NCBI GenBank assembly: GCA_016720745.1
Contig: JADKKA010000002.1
Coordinates: 1 to 35,221, forward strand
Origin: Chitinophagaceae bacterium
Lineage (GTDB): Bacteria; Bacteroidota; Bacteroidia; Chitinophagales; Chitinophagaceae
Direction: 5' to 3'
DNA: 35,221 nucleotides
The stretch's first letter is position 1. Each line of letters starts with the position of its first letter. Positions 8,475-17,857 of this stretch are shown here, one piece after another. The notes beneath the pieces are model-generated. The model was given only the letters and a program-made list of their open reading frames with translations. It was not told where the DNA came from and searched no databases. Made by a program: the position numbers and the translations under genes.

Positions 8475-10955
8475 TTGAAATACAACATAGCTGATATTGC
8501 CCGCATCATTGATGCCGAACAGGTGCCCGACTCAACACTGGTGATCGACAATATTCTGCTGGACAGCCGGAAAGTATACGAACCAGTTACCGCTGTTTTT
8601 TTTGCATTGAAAGGCCCCCGTCGTGACGGGCATCAGTTTATCCCTGAATTATACAAGAAAGGTATCAGGTGTTTTGTGATCAGCGAACCGGTAGACTTAT
8701 CCGTTTGCCCTGATGCCATTATGCTTGAAGTATTTGATACGCTCGTGGCCTTGCAGCTACTGGCTGCCCATCATCGTCGGCAATTTGATATACCGGTGAT
8801 TGGCATCACAGGAAGTAATGGCAAGACCATCATCAAAGAGTGGCTATTCCAGCTGCTGAATGAAGATTTCAATATTATTCGTAGTCCCAAAAGTTATAAT
8901 TCGCAAATCGGGGTGCCCCTGAGTATCTGGCCGATGAATGAACAACACAGCCTGGGGATTTTCGAAGCTGGTATTTCTGAACAGGGTGAAATGCTGCGTC
9001 TGGAACGGATGATTCAGCCGACCATCGGAGTATTGAGCAATATCGGGGAAGCACACAGCGAAGGGTTTATTGATGCCGACCATAAGTTCAGGGAAAAAGC
9101 CATTCTTTTCAGGCATTGTCATACGGTGATTGGCCGTTCACTTGATTTTGCCAACCGAACAGAAGTACTCGAAATGCTGGGAGACCAGATCAGCATACTC
9201 ACCTGGGGTGATACAGACAAGGATCATTTTCTGCTGAGAGGTCATATCAAAAAGGAACAGTCCACCCATATCAGCCTGACCTGTGTGGAGGGTGATGTGG
9301 AATTTTCGATTCCTTTTACAGATGATGCTTCGGTGGAAAATGCTATTCACTGTTGTTGTGTGATGCTCCGGCTCGGCATAAAACCCGAACAGATTCTGCA
9401 AAGAATGAGCAGGCTGCACCCGGTGAACATGCGGCTGGAACTGAAAAAAGGAATCAACCAGTGCATAGTGATCAATGACAGTTATAGTACTGATATCAGT
9501 TCACTTGAAATTGCGCTGGGTTTTCTGGATCAGCAAAGTGCAGGGATACGTAAAACAGTCATCCTTTCCGACTTTTTGCAAAGTGCATTGCCGGATCATG
9601 AATTGTATAGTCAGGTGGCGGAAAAACTCATCAGGCACAAGGTGAATAAGCTGATCGCTATCGGCGAAAAAATTTCAGATTACTTACCACAATTTCTCTC
9701 CAAACCGGATATCGGGGAATTGGCTTTTTATAAAAACACAATTGATTTTACGGAAGCCTTCCGGCATTCTCATTTCAGGGATGAAGCCATCCTGGTGAAA
9801 GGGGCCAGGATTTTTTCTTTTGAACGCATTGTGCAATTGCTGGAACTCAAGGCGCATCAAACGGTACTGGAGATCAACCTGTCGGCCATTGCCCATAACC
9901 TGAAAGTATATCAGCAACTCATCCGGCCCCATACCCGGATCATGGCCATGGTCAAGGCATTTGCCTATGGGAGTGGCGGAGCGGAAATCGCAGGCATCCT
10001 GCAATACCATAAAGCGGATTACCTCGCAGTAGCTTATACTGATGAAGGAGTGGAATTGCGTAAAGCCGGAATCAGGCTGCCGGTGATGGTAATGAACCCG
10101 GATGAAACATCCTTTGAATTACTGACCAGTTACCGGCTCGAGCCCGAATTATATTCCCTGGAACTGCTGCAGGCATTCGATCAGTATTTAAGACAGGAAG
10201 GGCTTCAGCAATATCCCATTCATATTGAAATTGAAACAGGCATGAACCGCCTGGGTATACCTGCCGGGCAAATGGAGAAATTGGCGAATATCCTTTTGTC
10301 CACTTCTTCTTTTACACTGCAAACTGTTTTTTCGCACCTGGCAGCCAGTGAGGAAGCCGCCAATGATGAGTTCACTGCTCAGCAATTTAAACTCTTTCAG
10401 AAAGCGGCGGATGAATTGCAGGAAAAAACCGGATACCATTTTCTCCGGCATATCGCCAACTCTGCCGCTGCTGTCAGACACCCGGATCTGCAACTGGATA
10501 TGATCCGTTTAGGAATTGGTTTGTATGGTATCGACAGTGCCCGGTCCGGACAACTCAACCTGCAAACGGTGGCTACATTAAAATCAAGTATTGCCCAATT
10601 GAAAAAAGTAGCCAGTGGTGAATCGGTGAGTTATAACAGAAAAGGAATGATGGATCATGATGCGCTGATTGCCACTATCCGGTTGGGTTATGCAGACGGA
10701 TATCCCAGACGCCTGGGAAATGGTGCAGGAAAAGTATTGATCAGGGGACAGGAAGCACAAGTAATTGGAACGGTTTGTATGGATATGTTCATGGTGGATG
10801 TGTCCGGTATTCCCGGTGTGAAGGAAGGAGATGAAGTAATCATCTTTGGACCCGGTCTTCCCGTAGAAAGCCTGGCTGCAGCGGCCGGAACGATACCTTA
10901 TGAAATCATGACCGGCATTTCCCAGCGGGTACGAAGGGTTTATTACCAGGAATGA
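8475..10955 (+). CDS. MurF-alanine racemase bifunctional protein
   Basis: An 826-residue fusion known from Bacteroidota. The N-terminal MurF part adds D-Ala-D-Ala to UDP-MurNAc-tripeptide; the C-terminal part is a fold-III PLP alanine racemase that makes D-Ala, so supply and use of D-Ala are in one chain. The MurF P-loop GITGSNGKT is at 110-118. Later come GIFEAGISEQGEM, and NDSYSTD near 330. The racemase starts near residue 460 (LEINLSAIAHNLKVY). Its PLP lysine is K494 in MVKAFAYGSG and its catalytic tyrosine is Y720 in SVSYNRKG, followed by RLGYADGYPR. The start is TTG at 8475: an in-frame TAA lies 9 nt upstream and no ATG fits the family N-terminus. Confidence 0.93.
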   Translation: MKYNIADIARIIDAEQVPDSTLVIDNILLDSRKVYEPVTAVFFALKGPRRDGHQFIPELYKKGIRCFVISEPVDLSVCPDAIMLEVFDTLVALQLLAAHHRRQFDIPVIGITGSNGKTIIKEWLFQLLNEDFNIIRSPKSYNSQIGVPLSIWPMNEQHSLGIFEAGISEQGEMLRLERMIQPTIGVLSNIGEAHSEGFIDADHKFREKAILFRHCHTVIGRSLDFANRTEVLEMLGDQISILTWGDTDKDHFLLRGHIKKEQSTHISLTCVEGDVEFSIPFTDDASVENAIHCCCVMLRLGIKPEQILQRMSRLHPVNMRLELKKGINQCIVINDSYSTDISSLEIALGFLDQQSAGIRKTVILSDFLQSALPDHELYSQVAEKLIRHKVNKLIAIGEKISDYLPQFLSKPDIGELAFYKNTIDFTEAFRHSHFRDEAILVKGARIFSFERIVQLLELKAHQTVLEINLSAIAHNLKVYQQLIRPHTRIMAMVKAFAYGSGGAEIAGILQYHKADYLAVAYTDEGVELRKAGIRLPVMVMNPDETSFELLTSYRLEPELYSLELLQAFDQYLRQEGLQQYPIHIEIETGMNRLGIPAGQMEKLANILLSTSSFTLQTVFSHLAASEEAANDEFTAQQFKLFQKAADELQEKTGYHFLRHIANSAAAVRHPDLQLDMIRLGIGLYGIDSARSGQLNLQTVATLKSSIAQLKKVASGESVSYNRKGMMDHDALIATIRLGYADGYPRRLGNGAGKVLIRGQEAQVIGTVCMDMFMVDVSGIPGVKEGDEVIIFGPGLPVESLAAAAGTIPYEIMTGISQRVRRVYYQE

Positions 10956-10995
10956 CCTTTAACAGAATCCAAAATGACCGGGCAGGCTAAAACTG

Positions 10996-11003
10996 TATAT
11001 TTG
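10996..11003 (+). promoter_or_regulatory. -7 promoter box of lspA
   Basis: TATATTTG matches TAnnTTTG exactly and ends 5 nt before the lspA ATG. The expected transcription start would fall at or next to the start codon, predicting a leaderless mRNA. Confidence 0.55.
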
Positions 11004-11008
11004 CAGCT

Positions 11009-11689
11009 ATGATAAAATCCCTGAAGATCAGGCATGTCATACTGATCATTGCGGCGATCATTTTTGTTGACCAGTTCCTGAAGATCTGGATCAAAACGCA
11101 TTATCCTACCGGGGAAGTTTACAGGGTATTTGGAATGGATTGGTTCCGGATTCATTTTATTGAAAATCCGGGTATGGCCTGGGGTTGGAAATTCGGTAAT
11201 GAAACGGGTAAGGTCATCCTGACCCTTTTCCGTCTGGCGGCAGTAATTTTTGGTACCTGGTACCTGGGCCGTCTGGTGAGGCAGCGTTATAGCAGGGGAT
11301 TTATTGTATGTGCCTCACTGATCTATGCAGGTGCACTCGGTAACCTGATTGATAGTATGTTTTACGGAATGATCTTCGATAAAGGGCTCACCTATGATCC
11401 CACGATGAGCGATTACCTGCAATACTCCGGGGTGGCCAGTGTTTCTTCAAATGGCTATTCTTCTTTCCTGCACGGCAGTGTGGTGGATATGTTGTACTTC
11501 CCCATTTTCAAAGTAGGCAATTTCGAATTCTTCAGTGCCATCTTTAATATTGCAGATGCCTCTATTTCTGTAGGGGTGATTACGCTGTTGATTTTCCAGA
11601 AAAGATTTTTCAGAAAGGCAGTGTCGGATCAGCCTTCCGCTTCCATTGAAACCAGTACGGAAGTCAGTGATAAAGTACAGGTATCCTGA
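11009..11689 (+). CDS. lspA: Lipoprotein signal peptidase (signal peptidase II)
   Basis: Inner-membrane aspartic protease that removes signal peptides from diacylglyceryl-modified prolipoproteins. At 226 residues it is longer than the roughly 160-170 of proteobacterial LspA. Family blocks are FVDQFLKIWIK (20-30), IENPGMAWG (51-59), GALGNLIDS (108-116), HGSVVDMLYFP (155-165) and FNIADASISVG (179-189). The catalytic aspartates are D160 and D183 by comparison with the VVDF and NxAD motifs. The extra length is mostly a 35-residue insert between GNLIDS and HGSVVD, plus a hydrophilic Ser/Thr-rich tail after 205. It suits the two or more lipoproteins encoded in the window. Confidence 0.95.
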   Translation: MIKSLKIRHVILIIAAIIFVDQFLKIWIKTHYPTGEVYRVFGMDWFRIHFIENPGMAWGWKFGNETGKVILTLFRLAAVIFGTWYLGRLVRQRYSRGFIVCASLIYAGALGNLIDSMFYGMIFDKGLTYDPTMSDYLQYSGVASVSSNGYSSFLHGSVVDMLYFPIFKVGNFEFFSAIFNIADASISVGVITLLIFQKRFFRKAVSDQPSASIETSTEVSDKVQVS

Positions 11690-11710
11690 AACTACTGCTG
11701 CTTTCAATTA

Positions 11711-14007
11711 TCAGTGGGATTGTTTCAGTACTGTTTTTTTCAGCATTTTGTCTTCAGCGATTACACGGAGATAGTACAAGCCTGCAGGTAATTGATCCGT
11801 GTTATCTAACTCCAGTTTGCAGGGCCCCTGGGTAATTGTATACTCCCGGCTGCGACCACTCTTCCCGCTGCATCTACCAGTTCCGCCTTTGCTTTACCGG
11901 CCCGGGTAAACAGTACATCAAAACTCAACCGGGAACTAAAAGGATTGATCACTGATAAAAACATCAATGGCCGGTTTTCGTCTCCCAAAAGAATGGTTCT
12001 GGAAACAGTGGATTGACCTGAGAGGTTCTTCATCACAATACGGTAGTACAACCGCTCATCGCCATTGATGTTCAGGTTGACAAAAGAATAATGATTGGCA
12101 GGCTCTGAAATATTATTGGATCCTTCCACAGTACCAATCAACTGAAAGTTGAGTCCGTCAGTACTCTTTTGAACTTCAAATACCAGGGGTTCATTTTCTG
12201 TTTCGGTGATCCATTCGAGCAGGTGTGCTATGCCTGTGTTTTTCCCCATGAAGCGAAGAAACTTAGCGGCCAGAGGTACGTCACAATCAATCACCTCGAT
12301 GGTCACGATACTGCCCTGATCTGTAAAACTGCATAACGGATCCGTGAGATTCGCCAGTGTGGTAGAGGTCACCAGCCGGTACATATCGCCGTTATTGGCC
12401 GCCTGTGTTGCTGCCGGAGGAACGATATATGTACTAACATATTCCCATTCTGTACCATTCCAGTAAGGAGCAACCGGACCGAATGCAGCCGTCACATCCA
12501 CCCAGGTGGCACCTCCATCCGTACTTCGCTGCCACTTGTAATACACGTAGTTGTTGTAGAAAGATCGCACGGTATCCGTCATGGTCAGAATATTGCTATC
12601 GCAAACAATCGGGGTGGTATTCGGCGTATAGATCATGCTCGGGGAGCAGGTAGCCACAGCGATATCATCCAGTGCCCAGTCATTACCGCCTCCGCCTGGT
12701 GCGTTATTAAAATATTTAAGGGTGAAGCTGGTTTGGGCAGGACCGGTTAAATAGGTAAATCCTTTTTTTACCCAATTGCCCGTATAAAGAATATTTCCGG
12801 TGGTATAGTAATCGATACCATTTACTTCAAATGTAATATTGGGTGCCACACCGGATGAGTCGCCGGGGCCGGTGGGGATATAGTAGGGAGGACCCGTGCT
12901 GCTGGTGGCTGCCTTACCGTTTGAGTCGGAACTGCACTTGGAACAAATATTCCGCATCCAGCAGGATATTTCATAAAAAGTATTTGGACATAAACCAGTA
13001 ATGGTTTGTTGAAAAGCAGAGTCAATCCGGTAGGCAGCATTCACAATCAGCATATAACCCGCATTGGAATTGGCTACTGTATCTGCTGGCGGATTTCCCG
13101 CTGAAAGGGAAGCAGCACCGGTATGATCTCCGATGATATCCCATAATTGAAATACCCGGTGCGTGGGAGAGGAAGCATCAGGTATAGCCCATGCATTCGA
13201 AGTGGTATAGTTAGTACGGGTGGATGTATTATTCGCAATTCCGTAATTATAGTCATTCGGATTATTGGTGGTAAAAACCTGGTAAGTGTATCCGGTGGGA
13301 ACATTGGTGGAAGAGCCCCTGTTGCGTGGTCGCCCGCTGCCAAATGTGCCATTGAACTCTGTTCCCAGCGCATTGGTACCTACCGTATTTGAGCAAATAC
13401 TGTAATTGGTATACACCGCAATGGTATTGGAGGGAAAAGTAAATGTGGTAATGGCAGAAGATCCGTTTTTATAAGTCATATTGCCGCCACCGGAACTGAT
13501 GAATGCACCATTTGCAGCGGTAACCCGAACACGGAAGGAGGCAACCATGATACAGCTACTCCCAAAATTGGAGGGTTTATGTGAATTCGCTACACGGCCT
13601 CTGCGAAAAGCGGTTGCGGGTGCAGCTGCACCATTAAAGCCCAGGTGTATGGTCACATTACTGCCGGTGATCCATCCCGGATCATCCCCATAACCATCCG
13701 TAAACTGTTTGTAAATTTTTCCTTCATTGGTGAGTACCCTGATCGTACCTGTGATGAAACTGGTACCTGCCGGAATTACATCCTGGTAACGGCAACTGTC
13801 ATATGTTCCTGAGCGAACAACAAGTGATGCCCTGATCTCCAGCGTATCGCCTGTCTCCACTGTACCGCCATTCAGTCCTTTGGTCACATTGACATAGCTT
13901 TTCCCGAAATCAATATTTTGAGAAAACAGTTGGTATCCTGTTATTAACTGCAAAATAGTGAAGACAAAAAATAGAATGACGGATTTTTTTGTCACTGGTT
14001 TTTTCAT
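11711..14007 (-). CDS. Secreted T9SS cargo protein, adhesin-like (one frameshift)
   Basis: A protein of about 765 residues, probably exported by Sec and then to the surface by T9SS. A signal peptide is visible (KKSVILFFVFTILQLITGYQLFSQ), followed by a domain with a DUF11-like flavour (YVNVTKGLNGGTVETGDTLEI). A Ser/Thr/Asn/Gly-rich middle includes a jelly-roll-like end, GGGGNDWALDDIAVATC. After this come Ig-like segments with SVxxNYVYYKWQRSTDGGATW. The C-terminus is a type A sorting domain: LVFEVQKSTDGLNFQLIGTV, then SVINPFSSRLSFDV. The raw frame stops at 11806, but one missing base in the GGCCCC run near 11826 restores KLELDNTDQLPAGLYYLRV and EDKMLKKTVLKQSH ending at 11711. Binding target unknown. 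Confidence 0.8.
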
Positions 14008-14074
14008 GGATGGATTTCCAGCCAGAGGCTGAATAATAGGCTAAAATTAGATCAATCAGCCGCTCAAATCAATA

Positions 14075-14095
14075 GGAAAATTCACCTAATTTTCC
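14075..14095. promoter_or_regulatory. Palindrome GGAAAATT-N5-AATTTTCC in divergent gap
   Basis: A perfect 8-bp inverted repeat with a 5-nt spacer (CACCT) sits between two divergent T9SS-cargo genes. A close relative, ATAGGAAAATTACCTGATTTCC, occurs at 16325-16346. It could be an operator or a small hairpin. No regulator is assigned. Confidence 0.4.
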
Positions 14096-14179
14096 CTTAG
14101 TTAATGGCACAAAAATCTACATGAAAACACCTATTGCATTTTGCAGGTTTACCGGGTATTTTTAATTTCAAATCCAGGT

Positions 14180-15913
14180 ATGAAAAAAACCATCCTAAAA
14201 ATTGGCAAATTTGTAGTGCATAGTATCTTACTGCTTTTTTTTCAGCAGTCGTTCGCACAAAGCGAGCCATTCAGCAGTACGCAACTGGTGCCTTCATCAA
14301 CATTTAATTTTCCTTATGAGATCACCTATGGACCTAATGATTCATTGTGGGTTACAGAACGGGTGGGAAAAAGGGTAGTGGTCGTAAGCCCGGTGAATGG
14401 AGGCAGAAGAACTGTACTGAATCTTTCTGCTGTCGTGTACCAATCAGCCGGTCAGGATGGTTTAATGGGACTGGCCATTCATCCGCATTTCGGACAGGGT
14501 ACCAGCGAAGATTTTGTTTACCTGGCGTACACTTACGATAATGATCCGGGCATACCCGTACAAAGGCGGACAAAGATTACGAGGTACACCTACACGCTTG
14601 GCACTACCTGTGTTTTGAATCCGGCATCTGCCTTTGACCTGATTACCGGATTGCAGGGAAGTAATGATCATAATTCCGGCCGATTGAAAATAGGATCGGA
14701 CCTGAAATTATATTATACCATTGGTGACCAGGGCAATAATCAGTTTGGAAATATGTGCAGTATCATCCGCTCCCTGGATTTACCAACTACCGCAGAAGTA
14801 GCAGCGAATGATTATACTAAATACCAGGGAAAAATATTGCGTATGAACCTGGATGGCACCATTCCTGCGGACAATCCACTGATTGACCCGGATCAGGCAG
14901 GGCCCGAATCTGCAGCCAGGAGCCATATATTTTCTTATGGTCACCGGAATCCGCAGGGGATCATCTTTGGGCCCGATGGAAAATTGTATGCCGATGAACA
15001 CGGACCTAAATCCGATGATGAGATCAACCTGGTTACGGCAGGTAAAAATTATGGATGGCCCCGGGTAGCCGGCTATAATGACAATGCTGCTTATGTATAT
15101 GGTCAATGGGGTTCCTCTGCACCTACACCCTGCGGATCATTATCGTATAACGATTATACCATTCCTGCATCCGTTCCGCAATTCCAGGAAAGTACCTACA
15201 GTCATCCCGATTTAACGGATCCCTTAAAGACAATCTATACGGTACCCACAGGCTATAATTTTCAGGATCCTGCCTGTTTGGGTAATTATTTTATTTGCTG
15301 GCCCACTATTGGTCCATCCAGTCTGGATATTTATACAAAGGGACTGGGAGGGATTCCCGGATGGTCCAATTCCCTGCTGGTTACCAGTTTAAAAAGAGGG
15401 AGTGTAATAAGATACCAGCTGAGTACGGATGGGTTAACCATTCCCGGATCAGGCATTGAGTACTGGAATACCACAAACCGTTTCAGGGATATTGCTATAC
15501 ATCCATCCGGCACTGAGTTTTATGTGATCACAGATAATTCGGGATCCACATCAGGCCCCAGTTCAGGATATACGAATACACTGGATAACCCGGGTACCAT
15601 CATGAAATATACGTATACAGGTATTTTACTTCCGCTGAATGAAACGGAAAGGAATCCAGTGAGGGTAAATGATATGGTGAAAGTATATCCGAATCCTGCT
15701 ACCAGCCAGATCAGCATCCGGGGAAAAAGGGCTTTGCAGAAACCATTAAAAGTACAATTGTACAATATGGCATCAGTACTGGTAAAAGAAGTAACCAGTT
15801 TCAAAAATGAATTCAGCATATCCGTTGACGGACTGCAACCCGGTGTTTACCTGTTGAAATTATATAACGGCAATGGAATGGAAGTACAAACAGAGAAAAT
15901 TGTGAAGTACTGA
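14180..15913 (+). CDS. Soluble PQQ-dependent glucose dehydrogenase homologue with T9SS tail
   Basis: A 577-residue exported quinoprotein of the Acinetobacter soluble glucose dehydrogenase (sGDH/GdhB) family, predicted to oxidise aldose sugars with PQQ and calcium. The ATG at 14180 gives a signal peptide ending SFAQ; an upstream in-frame TTG (14141) would spoil it. sGDH landmarks are in order: GLMGLAIHPHF (95-104), NDHNSGRLKIG with H164, YYTIGDQGNNQ (178-188), GHRNPQG with R256 and N257, EHGPKSDDEINL with the Ca region (273-284), ICWPTIGPSS (372-381), SLKRGSV with K405, and NRFRDIAIHP with R434 and R436. These correspond to known PQQ contacts. From about 490 there is a T9SS type A sorting domain (VYPNPATSQISIRG ... 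GLQPGVYLLKLY). Substrate is not provable from sequence. Confidence 0.9.
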   Translation: MKKTILKIGKFVVHSILLLFFQQSFAQSEPFSSTQLVPSSTFNFPYEITYGPNDSLWVTERVGKRVVVVSPVNGGRRTVLNLSAVVYQSAGQDGLMGLAIHPHFGQGTSEDFVYLAYTYDNDPGIPVQRRTKITRYTYTLGTTCVLNPASAFDLITGLQGSNDHNSGRLKIGSDLKLYYTIGDQGNNQFGNMCSIIRSLDLPTTAEVAANDYTKYQGKILRMNLDGTIPADNPLIDPDQAGPESAARSHIFSYGHRNPQGIIFGPDGKLYADEHGPKSDDEINLVTAGKNYGWPRVAGYNDNAAYVYGQWGSSAPTPCGSLSYNDYTIPASVPQFQESTYSHPDLTDPLKTIYTVPTGYNFQDPACLGNYFICWPTIGPSSLDIYTKGLGGIPGWSNSLLVTSLKRGSVIRYQLSTDGLTIPGSGIEYWNTTNRFRDIAIHPSGTEFYVITDNSGSTSGPSSGYTNTLDNPGTIMKYTYTGILLPLNETERNPVRVNDMVKVYPNPATSQISIRGKRALQKPLKVQLYNMASVLVKEVTSFKNEFSISVDGLQPGVYLLKLYNGNGMEVQTEKIVKY

Positions 15914-15945
15914 AACACTTTTGCAAAGTTTAACCAGGTACCAAA

Positions 15946-15974
15946 GCAAAACCCCCTCACGGGGGTTTTGTTTT
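15946..15974. terminator. Strong intrinsic terminator
   Basis: CAAAACCCCC (15947-15956) and GGGGGTTTTG (15961-15970) form a perfect 10-bp stem with a TCAC loop, followed by TTTT. It ends the glucose dehydrogenase transcript and may also serve the convergent small gene at 16006. Confidence 0.88.
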
Positions 15975-16005
15975 AGTTATGCTCAGGGTTTAAACGGATA
16001 CTATT

Positions 16006-16197
16006 TTAACCACGGGAAAAATTCTTTCGCCACTGACTTTCCTGAATATACCGGATAGCGGCCAGCCGGTCAGAAATAGCCATACGCACCACACGACCAT
16101 TCAGTCCTGAAGTACCGGAAAGCACAGACTTTAAGTAAGGGGATTTTTCTTCCTTTTTAGTTGCCAAAGCAACGGAGACTGGTTCGTTCTGTTTCAT
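16006..16197 (-). CDS. Small hypothetical protein (63 aa)
   Basis: A 63-residue ORF with no recognised domain: MKQNEPVSVALATKKEEKSP, then a Ser/Gly-rich middle (SVLSGTSGLNGRVVRM) and a basic C-terminus (RYIQESQWRKNFSRG). It has no signal peptide or membrane segment. It lies between a strong terminator and the end of fumC in space otherwise without genes, with its stop 32 bp from the terminator stem, which favours a real gene. No clear promoter box was found upstream. Function unknown. Confidence 0.45.
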   Translation of the reverse strand: MKQNEPVSVALATKKEEKSPYLKSVLSGTSGLNGRVVRMAISDRLAAIRYIQESQWRKNFSRG

Positions 16198-16324
16198 AGT
16201 AGGACTTTTTGGGTTTAACAGGATAGTGGATCAATTGTTCATACAAGGTAATACGATTCATTTTCCGGATGCAAATATTTACCCGGGAAAATTCAGCCAA
16301 AGGGGTAAAATTTCATCTTTTACG

Positions 16325-16346
16325 ATAGGAAAATTACCTGATTTCC
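16325..16346. promoter_or_regulatory. Variant of the 14075 palindrome
   Basis: ATAGGAAAATTACCTGATTTCC closely resembles 14072-14095. It lies between the fumC stop and the small ORF start, so it could be an operator for the small ORF or a weak hairpin in the fumC 3' end. Confidence 0.3.
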
Positions 16347-16370
16347 GGCTCAGTCAATGCTGTATAAGTG

Positions 16371-17768
16371 TTAAATCTTACCCACCATTTTAGCCGGTAT
16401 CACCCATTGGTCAAACTCCTCTGGTGTAACGTAACCAAGCTGCACCGCCATTTCCTTAAGGGTGGTACCCTGCTTGTGCGCTTTTTGTGCAATTTCGGCC
16501 GCTTTATAGTAACCGATCTTTGTATTCAGCGAAGTCACCAGCATCAGGGAATTTTCAACGTGTTTCCGGATATTGGCTTCGATCGGTTCAATACCCACCG
16601 CACATCTGTCATTAAAGGATACACAACCATCGCCAATCAGCCGCGCACTGTGCAGAAAATTATAAATCATCACCGGTTTGAAAACATTCAGCTCAAAATG
16701 ACCATTGGCACCACCAATATTGATGGCCACATCATTTCCCAATATCTGGGCAGCGATCATGGTGAGTGCCTCACATTGCGTGGGATTTACTTTTCCAGGC
16801 ATGATAGATGATCCGGGTTCATTATCCGGAATAAAAATTTCACCAATACCGCTACGGGGCCCGGAAGAAAGCATGCGGATATCATTGGCGATTTTCATCA
16901 GGCTCACTGCTACTGTTTTTAAAGCTCCATGGGCTTCTACGATGGCATCATGTGCGGCCAGGGATTCAAATTTATTTTCCGCCGTTACAAATGGAAGTCC
17001 TGTTAATTTGGCAATATGTTTCGCTACATTTTCTGAATATCCTTCCGGGGTATTGATCCCGGTACCCACCGCCGTGCCACCCAGGGCCAGCTCACTTAAA
17101 TGAGACAGCGTATTTTTAATCGCCTTCATGCCATGATCCAGTTGGGATACATAACCGCTGAATTCCTGTCCCAGGGTTAATGGAGTTGCATCCATGAAAT
17201 GGGTTCTGCCAATCTTCACCACTTTCATGTATTTTTTACTCTTGGCCGCCAGAGTATCCCTGAGTTTCTTAATACCGGGAAGAGTCGTCTCTACCAGTAT
17301 CTTATATGCAGCTATATGCATAGCCGTGGGGAAGGTATCATTGGAGGATTGTGATTTATTCACATCATCATTGGGATGCAGAAATTTATCTTTATCTGTC
17401 AGCTGACCCCCTTTTAATACATGGCCGCGGTAAGCAATAACTTCGTTTACATTCATATTACTTTGGGTACCGCTTCCGGTTTGCCAAACAACCAGGGGAA
17501 AGGCATCATCCAGTTTTCCTTTCAGGATCTCATCACAAACCTTGCCGATCAGTACCGATTTGTTTTTAGGTAATACACCCGCTTCATTATTGGTAATCGC
17601 AGCCGCTTTTTTCAGATAAGCGAAAGCGCGGATGATTTCTTTAGGCATCCGGTTGATATCCTGGGCAATTTTGAAATTATCAATACTGCGCTGGGTTTGT
17701 GCACCATAATAAGCATCAACAGGTACTTTTACCTCGCCCATGGTGTCTTTTTCAATCCTGAATTCCAT
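16371..17768 (-). CDS. fumC: Class II fumarate hydratase
   Basis: A 465-residue iron-independent fumarase of the TCA cycle, interconverting fumarate and malate. It starts MEFRIEKDTMGEVKVPVDAYYGAQTQRS. The superfamily signatures are present: GSGTQSNMNVNEVIA, THFMDATPLTLGQEFSGY with the conserved His, TAVGTGINTPEGY and the fumarate-lyase signature GSSIMPGKVNPTQCEAL with the catalytic Ser loop. The C-terminus GYVTPEEFDQWVIPAKMVGKI matches the class II family. Length and motif spacing are normal and the frame is intact. It appears to be a single-gene transcript with its own promoter (17850-17857). Confidence 0.96.
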   Translation of the reverse strand: MEFRIEKDTMGEVKVPVDAYYGAQTQRSIDNFKIAQDINRMPKEIIRAFAYLKKAAAITNNEAGVLPKNKSVLIGKVCDEILKGKLDDAFPLVVWQTGSGTQSNMNVNEVIAYRGHVLKGGQLTDKDKFLHPNDDVNKSQSSNDTFPTAMHIAAYKILVETTLPGIKKLRDTLAAKSKKYMKVVKIGRTHFMDATPLTLGQEFSGYVSQLDHGMKAIKNTLSHLSELALGGTAVGTGINTPEGYSENVAKHIAKLTGLPFVTAENKFESLAAHDAIVEAHGALKTVAVSLMKIANDIRMLSSGPRSGIGEIFIPDNEPGSSIMPGKVNPTQCEALTMIAAQILGNDVAINIGGANGHFELNVFKPVMIYNFLHSARLIGDGCVSFNDRCAVGIEPIEANIRKHVENSLMLVTSLNTKIGYYKAAEIAQKAHKQGTTLKEMAVQLGYVTPEEFDQWVIPAKMVGKI

Positions 17769-17849
17769 ATTTAACAGGTTTTATAAAGTCTTTATAAAAT
17801 TTTTATGCGTTACCGGCATTGACTGCCATTGGTTTAGCCTTTGGTGGCG

Positions 17850-17857
17850 CAAAGGTA
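17850..17857 (-). promoter_or_regulatory. -7 promoter box of fumC
   Basis: Read on the minus strand, TACCTTTG is an exact TAnnTTTG match about 80 nt upstream of the fumC start, predicting a 5' leader of roughly 70-80 nt. The rest of the 17769-18027 gap shows no other feature I can support. Confidence 0.5.

Noticed and set aside
14141..14179. Upstream TTG start for the glucose dehydrogenase gene
   Set aside because: It would place 13 non-signal residues before a perfect signal peptide starting at ATG 14180.
16368..17103. Plus-strand ORFs of 147 and 132 residues
   Set aside because: Antisense to fumC, which is complete and strongly conserved.
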